From assembly GCA_034506255.1 (NCBI GenBank), contig JAPDPX010000004.1, positions 186,001 to 250,000 of the forward strand: a DNA stretch of 64,000 nt. Direction: 5' to 3'. Numbering within the stretch: position 1 is the stretch's first letter; every line of letters starts with the position of its first letter. Both the position numbers and the translations under genes were made by a program. A model generated the notes under the pieces. That model worked only from the letters and a program-made list of their open reading frames with translations, ran no database searches and was not told the origin of the DNA. The DNA is from a candidate division KSB1 bacterium (lineage in GTDB: Bacteria > Zhuqueibacterota > Zhuqueibacteria > Zhuqueibacterales > Zhuqueibacteraceae). Of the stretch, positions 1 through 11,937 are shown piece after piece.

Positions 1-1
1 T

Positions 2-1000
2 TCCGTGTGGCCGGCGTTGCGGCAAATTTTAGTGCTGGGGTCGCCGGCGGAATTGCAGGCGCTGCTGGCGGCGACGCTGCCGCAAGAGCTCGGCACGACC
101 GTGGCGGGCGACTTCCGCAAATTGAATACGGCCACCGGCAGCTTCGATCTGGTGACTGACGTGCACGATCGTCCGGCGCTCGCGCCAGAGATCAACAACA
201 CATTGGAAATCGGCTATAAAGGCGTGCTGGGCGAAAAGCTGGTCGTCGGCGTGGATGTTTATCACACCCGCTACAAAGACTTCATCAGCGAGCTGCAAGT
301 TTTCAATCCCAACGTGTTTGCCAACCCGCAGCAGCTCGCCGTGGCGCTGCAGCCGACAGCGGAAGCGATCACGAATATTTTGATCGCGCAAGGCGTGCCG
401 CCGGAGCAGGCCCAGGCACAGGCGCAAGCGATTGTCACCGGCCTCGTCACCGCGGCGGTGCAATTGCCGCTCGGCGTGGTGTCGCCGGAGCAGATCGCCA
501 ACGACACCGACGTGATTCTCACCAACCGCAACTTCGGCGACATTTCCGTCAATGGCCTCGATCTGAGCCTGACTTATTTTGCGCATCCACGTTGGACGTT
601 TTCCGGCAACTATTCTTTTGTCACTGACAAGGGATTCAATATTTTCAAAAGACCAAATCGCGTCTATTTCGAAAACGTTGACGGGGTGGATGACATTGCG
701 CTCAATGCCCCGGGCAACAAAGCCGGGCTGGAGGTGCACTATCGCAATCTCGCCAAGACCTTTGCCGCCGAGCTGCGCGGTCGCTATGTGGAAGGGTTTC
801 CGATGAAGTCCGGCGTTTATGAGGGCGAGGTGCAAACTTACACGATCGTCGATGCGAATCTGTCTTATGAACTGCCCTTTGCGAAAGACACGCGCCTCGC
901 GTTTTCGGCGTTGAACGTGTTCGACAAGGAGCACTGCGAATTTATCGGCGCGCCGATTTTGGGGAGGTTGTTGCTGGCGAAATTGACGCAGAGGTTTTGA
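2..1000 (+). CDS. TonB-dependent receptor, C-terminal part (5' end outside window)
   Basis: This is the last ~332 residues of an outer-membrane TonB-dependent receptor; the frame is open to the left edge, so the plug and the first part of the barrel are missing. The visible part alternates strand-like segments rich in Tyr/Phe with polar loops, and contains typical receptor phrases such as NTLEIGYKGVL, WTFSGNYSFV and LNVFDKEHCEFIGAP. It ends in LTQRF, the terminal aromatic residue expected of a BAM-inserted barrel. An Ala/Gln-rich stretch (PPEQAQAQAQAIV) looks like a long extracellular loop. The substrate cannot be inferred. A complete receptor of the same superfamily lies at 61167-63488. Confidence 0.85.
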   Translation, partial: SVWPALRQILVLGSPAELQALLAATLPQELGTTVAGDFRKLNTATGSFDLVTDVHDRPALAPEINNTLEIGYKGVLGEKLVVGVDVYHTRYKDFISELQVFNPNVFANPQQLAVALQPTAEAITNILIAQGVPPEQAQAQAQAIVTGLVTAAVQLPLGVVSPEQIANDTDVILTNRNFGDISVNGLDLSLTYFAHPRWTFSGNYSFVTDKGFNIFKRPNRVYFENVDGVDDIALNAPGNKAGLEVHYRNLAKTFAAELRGRYVEGFPMKSGVYEGEVQTYTIVDANLSYELPFAKDTRLAFSALNVFDKEHCEFIGAPILGRLLLAKLTQRF

Positions 1001-1098
1001 GAAGTCGATTCCGGAGCGCCGAGGCAATAACTTTCCCGTATCTCAAACCGCGAATGGGCGCGAATAAACGCGAATTGTATAAGTTTAGCGGTCTAAAT

Positions 1099-1144
1099 CG
1101 GAGTACAATGCTTTAGCATTGCAAGACTAAAGTTTTGCACTCCG
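1099..1144. repeat. Single diverged copy of the double-hairpin repeat
   Basis: An outer inverted repeat CGGAGT/ACTCCG encloses two small hairpins, CAATGC-TTTA-GCATTG and CAAGACT-AA-AGTTTTG. The plan is the same as in the tandem 70-bp repeats at 2080-2420, but the stem sequences differ with compensating changes. It lies in a 725-base gap without a gene. Just upstream (about 1050-1080) is the short direct repeat GCGAAT..ACGCGAAT, a common intergenic motif. Confidence 0.7.
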
Positions 1145-1276
1145 AGTTCATTTGGCTAAATTCATACTGCGAATTTAAAAAAAACAAGAGTCAGGATTCA
1201 TTCGCGGTGATGAGCGGTTTTGAAAAATGGGTACGTTGTTTAAATGACGAACCTACAAGTTCCCACGGCTAAAAAT

Positions 1277-1340
1277 CTCCAACGGTTAGATCGAGGCCGA
1301 CGGATGTTTTTGTCCGTTGGCCTTGATCTATTTGTTGGAG
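1277..1340 (+). ncRNA. Long structured hairpin, possible small RNA or terminator
   Basis: Two 28-nt arms (1277-1304 and 1313-1340) pair around an 8-nt loop TGTTTTTG with 23 Watson-Crick pairs, 4 G-T pairs and one T-T mismatch. In all four G-T pairs the G is on the 5' arm. The plus-strand RNA therefore keeps them as G-U wobbles, while the minus-strand RNA would have C-A mismatches. A six-T run follows four bases downstream (1345-1350), so the hairpin could also end the receptor transcript, although the stop codon is 277 bases upstream. Confidence 0.5.
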
Positions 1341-1404
1341 AAAGTTTTTTGCGATTGATTCGCGTCGCGTCATGAACGGTGCAACACGCTTGAATTTAAC
1401 CAGC

Positions 1405-1715
1405 AAAAACGCCGGAGGCGTGAAATGTTTATAGACGCGCGCCATGATAAAGATTCAAAACGCCGGAGGCGTGGCATGTTTATAAATCGCGCCCTCGGAA
1501 AAATTCAAACCGCCATCGGTGTGACATGTCCATGAGATGAAGCAATGATCTCTATGCGCCTCAATAACGTGCCACCCCGATGGGGTTGGCGATTGGTTGG
1601 ACGCCACGATTCTATAAACATGGCAACCCTACGGGTTTGAATTTGGCATCGCAATCGCAAACGCCGTAGACGTGGCATGTTTATAACCCGCGCCAAGATG
1701 AAAATTCAAAACTGA
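1405..1715. repeat. Cluster of short hairpin repeats (GCCGGAGGC / CCCGATGGGG family)
   Basis: Several ~30-base units occur in both orientations. One form is CGCCGGAGGCGTGGCATGTTTATA (split here: CGCCGGAGGCG then TGGCATGTTTATA) at about 1409, 1457 and 1648. The opposite form has TATAAACATG followed by CAACCCTACGGGTT (about 1611-1640) or GCCACCCCGATGGGGTTGG (about 1571). Each has a tiny hairpin core (CGCC-GGA-GGCG, AACCC-TAC-GGGTT or ACCCCGATGGGGT) and a shared flank GTGGCATGTTTATA or its complement. The larger array at 7986-8890 is the same family. No transposase is present in the window. Confidence 0.75.
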
Positions 1716-1725
1716 TGAGGAACCC

Positions 1726-2085
1726 ATGAGTCCGTCAAAAACGATTCATTATTTCGCGTTTTACATGGTCTTTGAAGTCGTGATGCTGTTGTGGAGTCCG
1801 CCGGCGCTTTTGCAAATGGTGGGCATTGATCCCGGCGCCGCGGTGTGGCTGCGCGTGATTGCCGGCATCGTTGCCGGGCTGACGATTTACTATTTCAAGA
1901 TCTCGCGCGCGCAAATCGCCGCGATGTATCCGATCACGGTGTACGAGCGCAGCACGGTTTTTATTGCCACGGCCGCGCTCTACGCGTTGGATCATCTGCC
2001 GCTCATTGTGTTGTTTGTCGGCATCACGGATTTGCTCGGCGCGCTGTGGACGTGGTGGGCCATCGCCCGCAGCAAGTCGGAGTGA
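1726..2085 (+). CDS. Small integral membrane protein, unknown function
   Basis: A 119-residue protein with about four hydrophobic segments (roughly residues 8-28, 40-58, 75-92 and 95-114) and few charged residues between them. I do not recognise a family. A GAGGAA ribosome-binding site precedes the ATG. The stop codon lies inside the first unit of the 70-bp tandem repeat that follows (2080 onward), so insertion of the repeat may have set the present C-terminus (IARSKSE). No operon partner is evident: the upstream gap is repeat-filled and the next gene lies beyond the repeat array. Confidence 0.65.
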   Translation: MSPSKTIHYFAFYMVFEVVMLLWSPPALLQMVGIDPGAAVWLRVIAGIVAGLTIYYFKISRAQIAAMYPITVYERSTVFIATAALYALDHLPLIVLFVGITDLLGALWTWWAIARSKSE

Positions 2086-2420
2086 CAAGCTAAAGCTTGT
2101 CAAGCTTTTCATCAAACCAACAAACTGAAGTTTGCCACTCCGAAAATCGGAGTGACAAGCTAAAGCTTGTCAAGCTTTTCATCAAACCAACAAACTGAAG
2201 TTTGCCACTCCGAAAATCGGAGTGACAAGCTTCAGCTTGTCAAGCTTTTCATCAAACCGGCAAACTGAAGTTTGCCACTCCGAAAATCGGAGTGACAAGC
2301 TAAAGCTTGTCAAGCTTTTCATCAAACCAACAAACTGAAGTTTGCCACTCCGAAAATCGGAGTGACAAGCTTCAGCCTGTCAAGCTTTTCATCAAACCGA
2401 CAAACTGAAGTTTGCCACTC
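2080..2420. repeat. Five tandem 70-bp structured repeats
   Basis: Copies begin at 2081, 2151, 2221, 2291 and 2361 with an exact 70-base period. Each has an outer inverted repeat CGGAGTG/CACTCCG, a first hairpin ACAAGCT-aa-AGCTTGT, a linker AAGCTTTTCATCAAACC, and a second hairpin CAAACT-ga-AGTTTG. Copies 3 and 5 have tc in place of aa in the first loop; copy 5 also has one change in that stem (AGCCTGT). There are no unique spacers, so this is not a CRISPR array. The array is the whole upstream region of the kinase gene at 2444; TATTATAA at 2422 follows the last copy. Confidence 0.9.
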
Positions 2421-2443
2421 CTATTATAAACTTCGGCACTGAA

Positions 2444-5400
2444 ATGATCGATCTGCAAAACTATCTCGCCAAAGAAACTCTCCACGAAGGGACGCGCACC
2501 GTCATCTATCGCGGCGCGCGCAAGAGCGACGGCCTGCCGGTGATATTGAAAACGCTGCGGCAGGAATATCCCGAGCCCGCGGCGCTGGCGCGGCTGCGGC
2601 ATGAGTTTGAAATCGCACGCGAGCTGCAATTCGACGGCGTCGTCAAGTTCATTGAGCTGGTCGAGCATCACAACAGTCTCGTCTTGGTGGAGGAAGATTT
2701 CGGCGGCGAGTCTTTGCAAGCCGTGCTGCAAGCGCACAAGCTTGACCTCGACACCGTTCTTGCGCTCGCGTCGCAGCTCGCGGAGACGCTGGGCCGCCTG
2801 CATCAGTGCGGTGTCATGCACAAGGACATCAATCCCTCCAACCTCGTCGTCAACCTCGTGCAGCACAAAATTCAGCTCATCGATTTCGGCATTGCCTCGC
2901 GGCTGCCGAAAGAACATGCGAGCTTGCACAGCCATTTCGAGGGCACGCTCGCCTACATGTCACCCGAGCAGACCGGCCGCATGAATCGCGGTCTGGATTA
3001 CCGCACGGATTTTTACTCGCTCGGCGTCACGTTTTATGAAATGCTCACCGGGCGATTGCCCTTTCCCACGTCGGACGCGATGGAGCTGGTGCACAGCCAC
3101 ATCGCCAAAACGCCGCCGGCACCGCATGCGCTCGAGGCGCGTATTCCGCCCGCGCTTTCCGAGATTGTGATGAAGCTGCTCGCCAAAACCGCGGAGGGCC
3201 GCTATCAAAGCGGCTTCGGCTTGCAGGCGGATTTGGAAGAATGCCGGCGGCAATGGCAGCGCGCGGGCCGTATCGAAATGTTTCCGCCGGGCCAAAACGA
3301 TTTCTCCGAGCGCTTTCACATTCCCGAAAAGCTGTATGGCCGCGAGGCCGATATCAAAACGCTGCTGGAAGTTTTTGACCGCGTGATGCAGGGCCGGCGC
3401 GAGATGATGCTGGTGACCGGCGATCCCGGCATCGGCAAATCCGCGCTCGTGCACGAAGTGCAAAAATCCCTGGTGCGCAGCCGCGGCCACTTCGTCGCCG
3501 GCAAGTTCGATCAATATCAACGCAACATTCCGTACGCCTCGCTGATTCATGCGTTTCAGGATTTGGTACGGCAGATTTTGACGGAAAGCGAGGCGAGCCT
3601 GCGTTACTGGCGCGAGTGCATTCAAAGCGCGGTCGGCGTCAACGGCAGAGTCATTGCCGAGGTGATTCCCGAAATCGAATTGATCATCGGCAAGCAGGCG
3701 CCGGTGCCGGAGCTGGGGCCGACCGAGGCGCAAAACCGTTTCAATCTCGTGTTTCAAAATTTCGTGGCTGCGCTGCCCGCACAGGAGCATCCGCTGGTGA
3801 TTTTTTTGGATGATCTGCAGTGGGCGGATTTGCCCTCGCTCAAGTTGCTGCAGTATCTCATCACCGGAACCGCCTCGCCCTATTTTCTCGGCCTCGGCGC
3901 CTATCGCGACAGCGAGGTCGGGCCGGGCCATCCGCTCATGCTCACCATCAACGAGATTGAAAAAGCCGGCGTGACTTTTCATCGTCTCGCGCTGCAGCCG
4001 CTGGGGCTGGAGCATGTTGAACAATTGTTGGCGGACACGCTGCAATACAACGTCGCGCACTCGCTCGACGTAGCGCAGGCGTCCTCGCCTGCAGACAAGA
4101 TGTCCGCGCTGCGAGAGCTGGCCGAATTGATTCTCGAAAAAACCGCGGGCAATCCTTTTTTCCTGAATCAATTTCTCGCGTCGCTGCACGAGGAAAAACT
4201 GCTGCTGCCCGATCCGGCGCGGCGCGCGTGGCAGTGGGACATTGCCAAAATCCGCGAGCGCAACATCACCGACAACGTGGTGGAGCTGATGACGGCCAAG
4301 CTGAAAAAGCTGCCGCTGCCAACGCAGCAACAGCTCGTGCTCGCCGCGTGCCTCGGCAACGAGTTCGAGGCGACAACACTCGCGATCATCGCGGAAAAAT
4401 CCCCGGAAGTTGTTGCGCGCGATCTCACCGAAGCATTGGCGCACGGCCTGGTCTTGCTGCTCGGGAAAGAGCGGGCGGCCATGGGCAGCGATGATCTCGC
4501 GGCGGGAAAAAACGGCACTCTCAAGTTTCGCTTTTCGCACGATCGCATTCAACAGGCGGCTTATTCCCTGCTCTCCGAAACGGAGCGCGCCGAGGTTCAT
4601 TGGCGCATCGGGCAACTGCTTTTGCAGAACACGCCGCCGGAAAAACGCGAGCAAAAAATTTTCGATCTCGCGGCCCAGCTCAATCTTGGCCGCAGCATGC
4701 TCGGTTCGAAGGCAGAGAGAATCGAGCTGGCGCAATTGAATTTGCAAGCCGGACATAAAGCGAAACTTTCCACCGCCTATGAGCCGGCTCGCGTTTTTTT
4801 GCAAACCGGTTTGGAGTTGCTGCGCGACGGGGATTGGAACGCGCATTACGAGTTGGCGCTCGATCTGCACGTCGAGGCGGCGGAGGCCGCCTGTCTCTGC
4901 GGCGACTTTGCGGCGATGGAGAAATTGGCCACGGTGGTGGAGCAGCGCGCGCACACTTTGTTGGATCGCGCCCGCGTGGTGATCGTCAAGCTGCAAGCCT
5001 TGATCACGCAAAACCAATTGCCGGAAGTGATCACCACCGCGCTGCCGGTGATGCGCCAGCTCGGGCTGCATTATCCCGATAAACCAAGCAAGTTGCACGT
5101 CATCATCGAGCTGCTCAAAACCAAATGGGCGTTTGCGGGAAAAAACATCGAGCGGTTGGACGAACTGCCGGCGATGACGGACGCGCAGATGATGACGGCG
5201 CTGCAGATGAGCACCCGCGTGGGCATGGCCGCTTATTTTGAAGATCCGAATCTGCTGGCCATCACGGCGCTCAAGCCGGTGCGCATTTTTTTGCGGCGCG
5301 GCAACGCGCCGATTTCGCCGCTGCTCTACACGAGCTATGGCATCGTGCTCTGCGGCGTGATCGGCGACATCGAGGCGGGCTATCGCTTCGGCAAGTTGGG

Positions 5401-7969
5401 CCTGCGGCTGGCGGAAAAATTTCCGGCGGCGGAATTTAAAAGCCGCCACCTGTTCGTGCATGATTGCCTGATTCGCCATTGGAAGGAACCGGTGCGCGAC
5501 ACGCTCGACTCCTTTCTCGAAGCCTACAAATACGGCCTCGAAGTCGGCGATTTGGAATACGCGGGCCTGGCGATTTTGCAGCATCTGCTCTCCTCGTTTC
5601 TCGCCGGCGTCGAATTGACGAAGCTCGAGGCCGAGCGCGAAAAATACGATCATGCCATCACCACGCTGCGCAATCGAACGTATATTCACGTGAAAAATCT
5701 TTGCCAGCAGCAGATTTTGAATTTCATGGGCAAGTCCGAAGATCCGTTGCGCCTGGTGGGCGAGGTTTACAACGAGGAGGTGAGTCTGCCGGAGCATCTC
5801 AAAGAGAACGATCACTATGCGCTGTATGATTATTATTACGACCGGATTTTTCTCGACTATCTTTTCGAGAATTATGGCCGGGCTTTGGAAGACGCCCAGT
5901 TGGCGGTGAAATACTTGGACGCGGTCGGCACGCTGGCGCTCACGTTCGTGACGTTCTACGAAACTTTGGCCGCGCTCGCGCACGAGGCGGCAACGCCGGA
6001 GGAGCGGAAACGTTTGCGCCGCCTGGTGCAGGTGAATAAAAAGAAACTGAAGAAATGGGCCAAACACGCACCGGCAAATCACCTGCACAAATATGAATTG
6101 GTGGAGGCAGAGCTGGCGCGCGTGAGAAGTAGCGCAGGCTTCCAGCCTGCCTCGCAACAAAATGCAGACAGGATGTCTGCGCTACAGCAAGCGATGCGGC
6201 TTTACGATCAAGCCATCGCGCATGCACAGGAAAGCCGGCATTTGCGCGAAGAGGCGCTCGCCAACGAGCTGGCGGCGAAATTTTATTTGAGTCGCGGACA
6301 GGAAAAGATTGCCAAAACCTATTTGCGCGAGGCGCACTATCTTTATCACAAGTGGGGCGCCTTCGCCAAAGTGCAGCAGCTCGAGCGCAAATACGGCGAG
6401 TTGTTGCAGGAGAGGGGCAGCGTGACCGGCTTCGAGACCGCGACCACGCTCACCCGCACGAGCACTTCCACCGGCACGAGCAGCGGCGCACTCGACGTGC
6501 TCTCGGTGCTCAAGGCCACGCAGGCCATCTCCGGCGAGATTGATCTCGAGAAATTGCTCGCCAAGATGATTAAGATCGTGATCGAAAACGCCGGCGCGCA
6601 GCGCGGCTGCTTTTTGATCGAAAGCGAGAACGGCTGGTTGATCGAGGCCGAAGGCTTTGCCGATCAGAGCGAGCCGCGGGTGCTGCAATCGCAGCCGCTC
6701 GCCGGAACGGTTGCCGATGGCATCGTGCACTACGTCAGCCGCACGCGCGAAGCCGTGGTGCTGGGCGACGCGGCGCATGATGGCCGCTTCACCGGCGAGA
6801 CCTACGTGCAACGCTGCGGCACGCGCTCGCTTTTGTGCAAGCCGGTGATCAAACAAAACGATCTCATCGGCATTTTGTATTTGGAGAACGATCTCGCCAC
6901 CAATGTGTTCGTACCGAGCCGTCTCGAAGCGGTGGAGATTCTCGCTTCACAGATTGCCGTGTCGCTGGAAAATGCGCGGCTCTACAAACGTTTGGAGCAG
7001 TACAATCGCACGCTGGAGGAAAAAGTGCAGCAGCGCACCGCGGAGCTGCAGGACAAAAACGCGGAGTTGACGCAAACGCTGCAGCGCTTGCGCGAGATGC
7101 AGAATCAACTGGTGACGCAGGAGAAGCTCGCCTCGCTCGGCCAGCTCACCGCCGGCATCGCGCACGAGATCAAAAACCCGCTGAATTTCGTGAATAACTT
7201 TGCGGTGCTGTCGGTGGAGTTGGCGAAGGAATTGCGGGAGGAGCTCGGGAAGCAGAGGGCGGAGGGCAGAGGGCATGGAGCGGGGGGCGAAGATGACTTT
7301 GCGAATATCGAAGAGATTATCGAGACGTTGATTCAAAACGCGGAGAAGATCAACCACCACGGCAAGCGCGCGGATGGAATTGTGAAGAGCATGATGCAAC
7401 ACGCGCGCGGTTCTTCCGGCCAGCGCGAGTTGGTGGATATCAATCAGTTGCTCGATGAAGCCGTGAATCTCACGTATCACGGCATGCGCGCCAACGATGC
7501 TTCCTTCAATATCACGATTGAAAAGGATTATGACGCGTCGATCAGCAACCTCGAGGTTGTGCCGCAGGATTTGAGCCGGGTGTTTTTGAATCTCATCAAC
7601 AATGCGTGTTATGCGGCGCATCAGAAAGCGTTGGCGGAAGGAAAGGCGAAGGGCGAAGGGCGAAGGGAGAGGGGCGCGCCCATCGCCCTTCACCCTTCGC
7701 CCTTTGCTCCGACGCTCTCTGTGAGCACCAAAAATTTCGGCGACCAAATCGAAATCCGTATCCGCGACAACGGCAACGGCATTCCGCCGGAGATTCGCGA
7801 GAAGATTTTCAATCCGTTTTTTACCACGAAGCCGGCGGGACAGGGCACGGGCTTGGGTTTGTCGATCAGTCACGAGATTGTCGTGCAACAGCACAAGGGC
7901 GAGATCAAAGTGGAAACGGAGGAGGGAAAGTTCACGGAGTTTGTGGTGCGGTTGCCGCGTAGCGCCTAG
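2444..7969 (+). CDS. Multidomain Ser/Thr kinase - AAA ATPase - GAF - sensor histidine kinase
   Basis: A 1841-residue cytoplasmic signalling protein. The Ser/Thr kinase domain (about 1-270) has the catalytic loop [13 protein letters not shown] (HKD instead of HRD) near residue 126, DFG near 148 and an APE-like MSPEQ. An AAA/STAND-type ATPase (about 295-600) has a Walker A GDPGIGKS near 326 and a Walker B VIFLDD near 452. A long helical TPR-like region runs to about 1300, followed by a GAF domain (about 1350-1510) and a coiled coil. HisKA ([12 protein letters not shown]) has the phospho-acceptor His near 1574, and the HATPase domain has DNGNGIPP and GTGLGLS. This is the trifunctional kinase layout known from cyanobacteria, myxobacteria and some fungi. 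There is no response-regulator gene next to it, so its partner is unknown. Four low-complexity or repeat-derived inserts sit in frame (nt 4070-4112, 6129-6185, 7249-7290 and 7637-7708). Confidence 0.93.
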   Translation: MIDLQNYLAKETLHEGTRTVIYRGARKSDGLPVILKTLRQEYPEPAALARLRHEFEIARELQFDGVVKFIELVEHHNSLVLVEEDFGGESLQAVLQAHKLDLDTVLALASQLAETLGRLHQCGVMHKDINPSNLVVNLVQHKIQLIDFGIASRLPKEHASLHSHFEGTLAYMSPEQTGRMNRGLDYRTDFYSLGVTFYEMLTGRLPFPTSDAMELVHSHIAKTPPAPHALEARIPPALSEIVMKLLAKTAEGRYQSGFGLQADLEECRRQWQRAGRIEMFPPGQNDFSERFHIPEKLYGREADIKTLLEVFDRVMQGRREMMLVTGDPGIGKSALVHEVQKSLVRSRGHFVAGKFDQYQRNIPYASLIHAFQDLVRQILTESEASLRYWRECIQSAVGVNGRVIAEVIPEIELIIGKQAPVPELGPTEAQNRFNLVFQNFVAALPAQEHPLVIFLDDLQWADLPSLKLLQYLITGTASPYFLGLGAYRDSEVGPGHPLMLTINEIEKAGVTFHRLALQPLGLEHVEQLLADTLQYNVAHSLDVAQASSPADKMSALRELAELILEKTAGNPFFLNQFLASLHEEKLLLPDPARRAWQWDIAKIRERNITDNVVELMTAKLKKLPLPTQQQLVLAACLGNEFEATTLAIIAEKSPEVVARDLTEALAHGLVLLLGKERAAMGSDDLAAGKNGTLKFRFSHDRIQQAAYSLLSETERAEVHWRIGQLLLQNTPPEKREQKIFDLAAQLNLGRSMLGSKAERIELAQLNLQAGHKAKLSTAYEPARVFLQTGLELLRDGDWNAHYELALDLHVEAAEAACLCGDFAAMEKLATVVEQRAHTLLDRARVVIVKLQALITQNQLPEVITTALPVMRQLGLHYPDKPSKLHVIIELLKTKWAFAGKNIERLDELPAMTDAQMMTALQMSTRVGMAAYFEDPNLLAITALKPVRIFLRRGNAPISPLLYTSYGIVLCGVIGDIEAGYRFGKLGLRLAEKFPAAEFKSRHLFVHDCLIRHWKEPVRDTLDSFLEAYKYGLEVGDLEYAGLAILQHLLSSFLAGVELTKLEAEREKYDHAITTLRNRTYIHVKNLCQQQILNFMGKSEDPLRLVGEVYNEEVSLPEHLKENDHYALYDYYYDRIFLDYLFENYGRALEDAQLAVKYLDAVGTLALTFVTFYETLAALAHEAATPEERKRLRRLVQVNKKKLKKWAKHAPANHLHKYELVEAELARVRSSAGFQPASQQNADRMSALQQAMRLYDQAIAHAQESRHLREEALANELAAKFYLSRGQEKIAKTYLREAHYLYHKWGAFAKVQQLERKYGELLQERGSVTGFETATTLTRTSTSTGTSSGALDVLSVLKATQAISGEIDLEKLLAKMIKIVIENAGAQRGCFLIESENGWLIEAEGFADQSEPRVLQSQPLAGTVADGIVHYVSRTREAVVLGDAAHDGRFTGETYVQRCGTRSLLCKPVIKQNDLIGILYLENDLATNVFVPSRLEAVEILASQIAVSLENARLYKRLEQYNRTLEEKVQQRTAELQDKNAELTQTLQRLREMQNQLVTQEKLASLGQLTAGIAHEIKNPLNFVNNFAVLSVELAKELREELGKQRAEGRGHGAGGEDDFANIEEIIETLIQNAEKINHHGKRADGIVKSMMQHARGSSGQRELVDINQLLDEAVNLTYHGMRANDASFNITIEKDYDASISNLEVVPQDLSRVFLNLINNACYAAHQKALAEGKAKGEGRRERGAPIALHPSPFAPTLSVSTKNFGDQIEIRIRDNGNGIPPEIREKIFNPFFTTKPAGQGTGLGLSISHEIVVQQHKGEIKVETEEGKFTEFVVRLPRSA
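4070..4112 (+). repeat. Repeat element inserted in frame in the kinase gene (copy A)
   Basis: GTAGCGCAGGCG-tcct-CGCCTGC is followed by AGACAAGATGTCCGCGCTGC: the same arrangement as copy B at 6129 in shorter form. It encodes about residues 543-556 ([14 protein letters not shown]) in a poorly conserved part of the ATPase domain. It is in the same reading frame as copy B, giving the shared tail AD(K/R)MSAL. Confidence 0.7.
6129..6185 (+). repeat. Repeat element inserted in frame in the kinase gene (copy B)
   Basis: An outer inverted repeat GTAGCGCAG/CTGCGCTAC encloses two hairpins, GCAGGCT-tcc-AGCCTGC and GCAGACA-gg-ATGTCTGC, joined by CTCGCAACAAAAT. It encodes about residues 1229-1247 ([19 protein letters not shown]) between helices of the TPR-like region without breaking the frame. 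The layout matches the intergenic double-hairpin repeats at 1099 and 2080, although the sequence is unrelated. Confidence 0.8.
7637..7708 (+). repeat. Purine/pyrimidine-rich inverted low-complexity insert in the HATPase domain
   Basis: A run of GGCGAAGGGCGAAGG units faces its complement CATCGCCCTTCACCCTTCGCC, so the segment can fold on itself. It encodes residues of roughly 1732-1755, between the N-box ([12 protein letters not shown]) and the G1 box, a loop that varies in length in this family. A related GGCAGAGGGC stretch encodes part of the HisKA linker (7249-7290), and a similar pyrimidine-rich stretch lies at about 63849-63892. Confidence 0.65.
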
Positions 7970-7985
7970 AGCAGAGGGCATGGCG

Positions 7986-8890
7986 TTGAGTTTCGGCCAA
8001 CGCCGGAGGCGTGGCATGTTCACAAATTGAAGCATTGATGGACGTGCGCCACAACACATGCCACCCCTAACGGGGTTTGAATCGGATTGTATTGCACATT
8101 TCTATAAACATTTCAACCCTGCGGGTTTGATTGCGATGCCGCATGCGCCAACGCCGGAGGCGTGAAATGTTTATAGCCGTGCGCCATCACAAAATTTCAA
8201 ACGCCGAAGGCGTGGCATGTTCAAAAAACGCGGCAACGGTCAACATCCGGCGCCGCAACATGCCACCCCGATGGGGTTGGCGATTGCTTCGATGCCACGA
8301 TTCCATAAAACATGCCAACCCTACGGGTTGGATTGCGATGCCGCCTCTGCCAACGCCGGAGGCGTGAAATGTTTATAGCCGTGCGCCATCACAAAATTTC
8401 AAACGCCGGAGGCGTGGCATGTTCGTGAAACGCGGCAACGGCCAACCTCCGCCGCCGCAACATGCCACCCCGATGGGGTTGGCGATTGCTTCGATGCCAC
8501 GATTCCATAAACATGCCAACCCTACGGGTTTGATTGCGATGCCGCCTCTGCCAACGCCGGAGGCGTGAAATGTTTATAGCCGTGCGCCATCATAAAATTT
8601 CAAACGCCGGAGGCGTGGCATGTTCACAAATTGAAGCATTGATGGGCGTGCGCCACAACACATGCCACCCCTAACGGGGTTTGAATCGGATTGTATTGCA
8701 CATTTCTATAAACATTTCAACCCTGCGGGTTTGTTGGGGTGGTGTCGTATTTGACAACGCCGGAGGTGTAACATGTTCATAAAACGCAGCAACGATCAAC
8801 ATCCAGCGCCGCAACATGCCACCCCGATGGGGTGGGCGATTGCTTCGATGCCACGATTCCATAAACATGCCAACCCTGCGGGTTTGAATA
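7986..8890. repeat. Array of hairpin repeats with ~200-bp higher-order period
   Basis: Alternating units CGCCGGAGGCG-TGGCATGTT, ACATGCCACCCCGATGGGGTT and ACATGCCAACCCTACGGGTT fill the region. A block of about 200 bases starting at GATTGCGATGCCGC repeats at about 8131, 8331 and 8532. A second block of ~130 bases (GTTCACAAATTGAAGCATTG to CCCTGCGGGTTTG) occurs at about 8009 and 8620. No gene is visible here. It is the same family as the cluster at 1405-1715. Confidence 0.85.
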
Positions 8891-8935
8891 TTTTGAAAAT
8901 TTATCGATTGGCCAATCGTTCGATGACAGTGGCAA

Positions 8936-9163
8936 CCCAAAACTTGCCGACGACAACGAAAGCCACATTCGCGACAACGGCAAGAGCATTGCGCCAGATA
9001 TTCCGGCGGAATTTTCAATCCGTTTTTCACCACAAACCGGCGCAGCAGGGTGCAGGCACGGGCCTGTCGCTCGGCCACGACATCCGTGCAGAAACCATAA
9101 AGCGAGATCAAAGGGGAAACGGCGGGGGAGGTTTGCAGAGTTGGTGGTTCGGCTGTCGCAGGG
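8936..9163 (+). pseudogene. Relic of a histidine-kinase HATPase domain
   Basis: This segment aligns by eye, base for base over long stretches, with the 3' end of the kinase gene at about 7738-7963. Shared landmarks are CGCGACAACGGCAA, TTTTCAATCCGTTTTT.ACCAC, GGCACGGGC and GCGAGATCAAAG.GGAAACGG. Several small indels destroy the frame, so no product is expected. It is best read as the remnant of a second, related histidine kinase (or of a partial duplication of the neighbour), degraded and invaded by the adjacent repeats. Confidence 0.75.
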
Positions 9164-11848
<2,685 letters not shown>

Positions 11849-11937
11849 GCGGTGCCGCGGGCAGGCGCGGCAGTGTGTGGCGGCGAGAGCACCCCGGAGT
11901 ATCAATCCCCAACTTATGCAGATGGAAAGGAGACCCC

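Noticed and set aside
2080..2420. CRISPR array
   Set aside because: The 70-base units are directly abutting with no unique spacers, and no cas genes are nearby.
2960..6160. A 1066-codon open frame on the minus strand opposite the giant kinase gene
   Set aside because: It is a codon-bias shadow: composition is Arg/His/Gln-rich without domains, while the plus strand encodes clear kinase and ATPase motifs.
7986..8890. CRISPR array or insertion sequence
   Set aside because: Units alternate in orientation and vary in core sequence, spacing is irregular, and no transposase frame is present.
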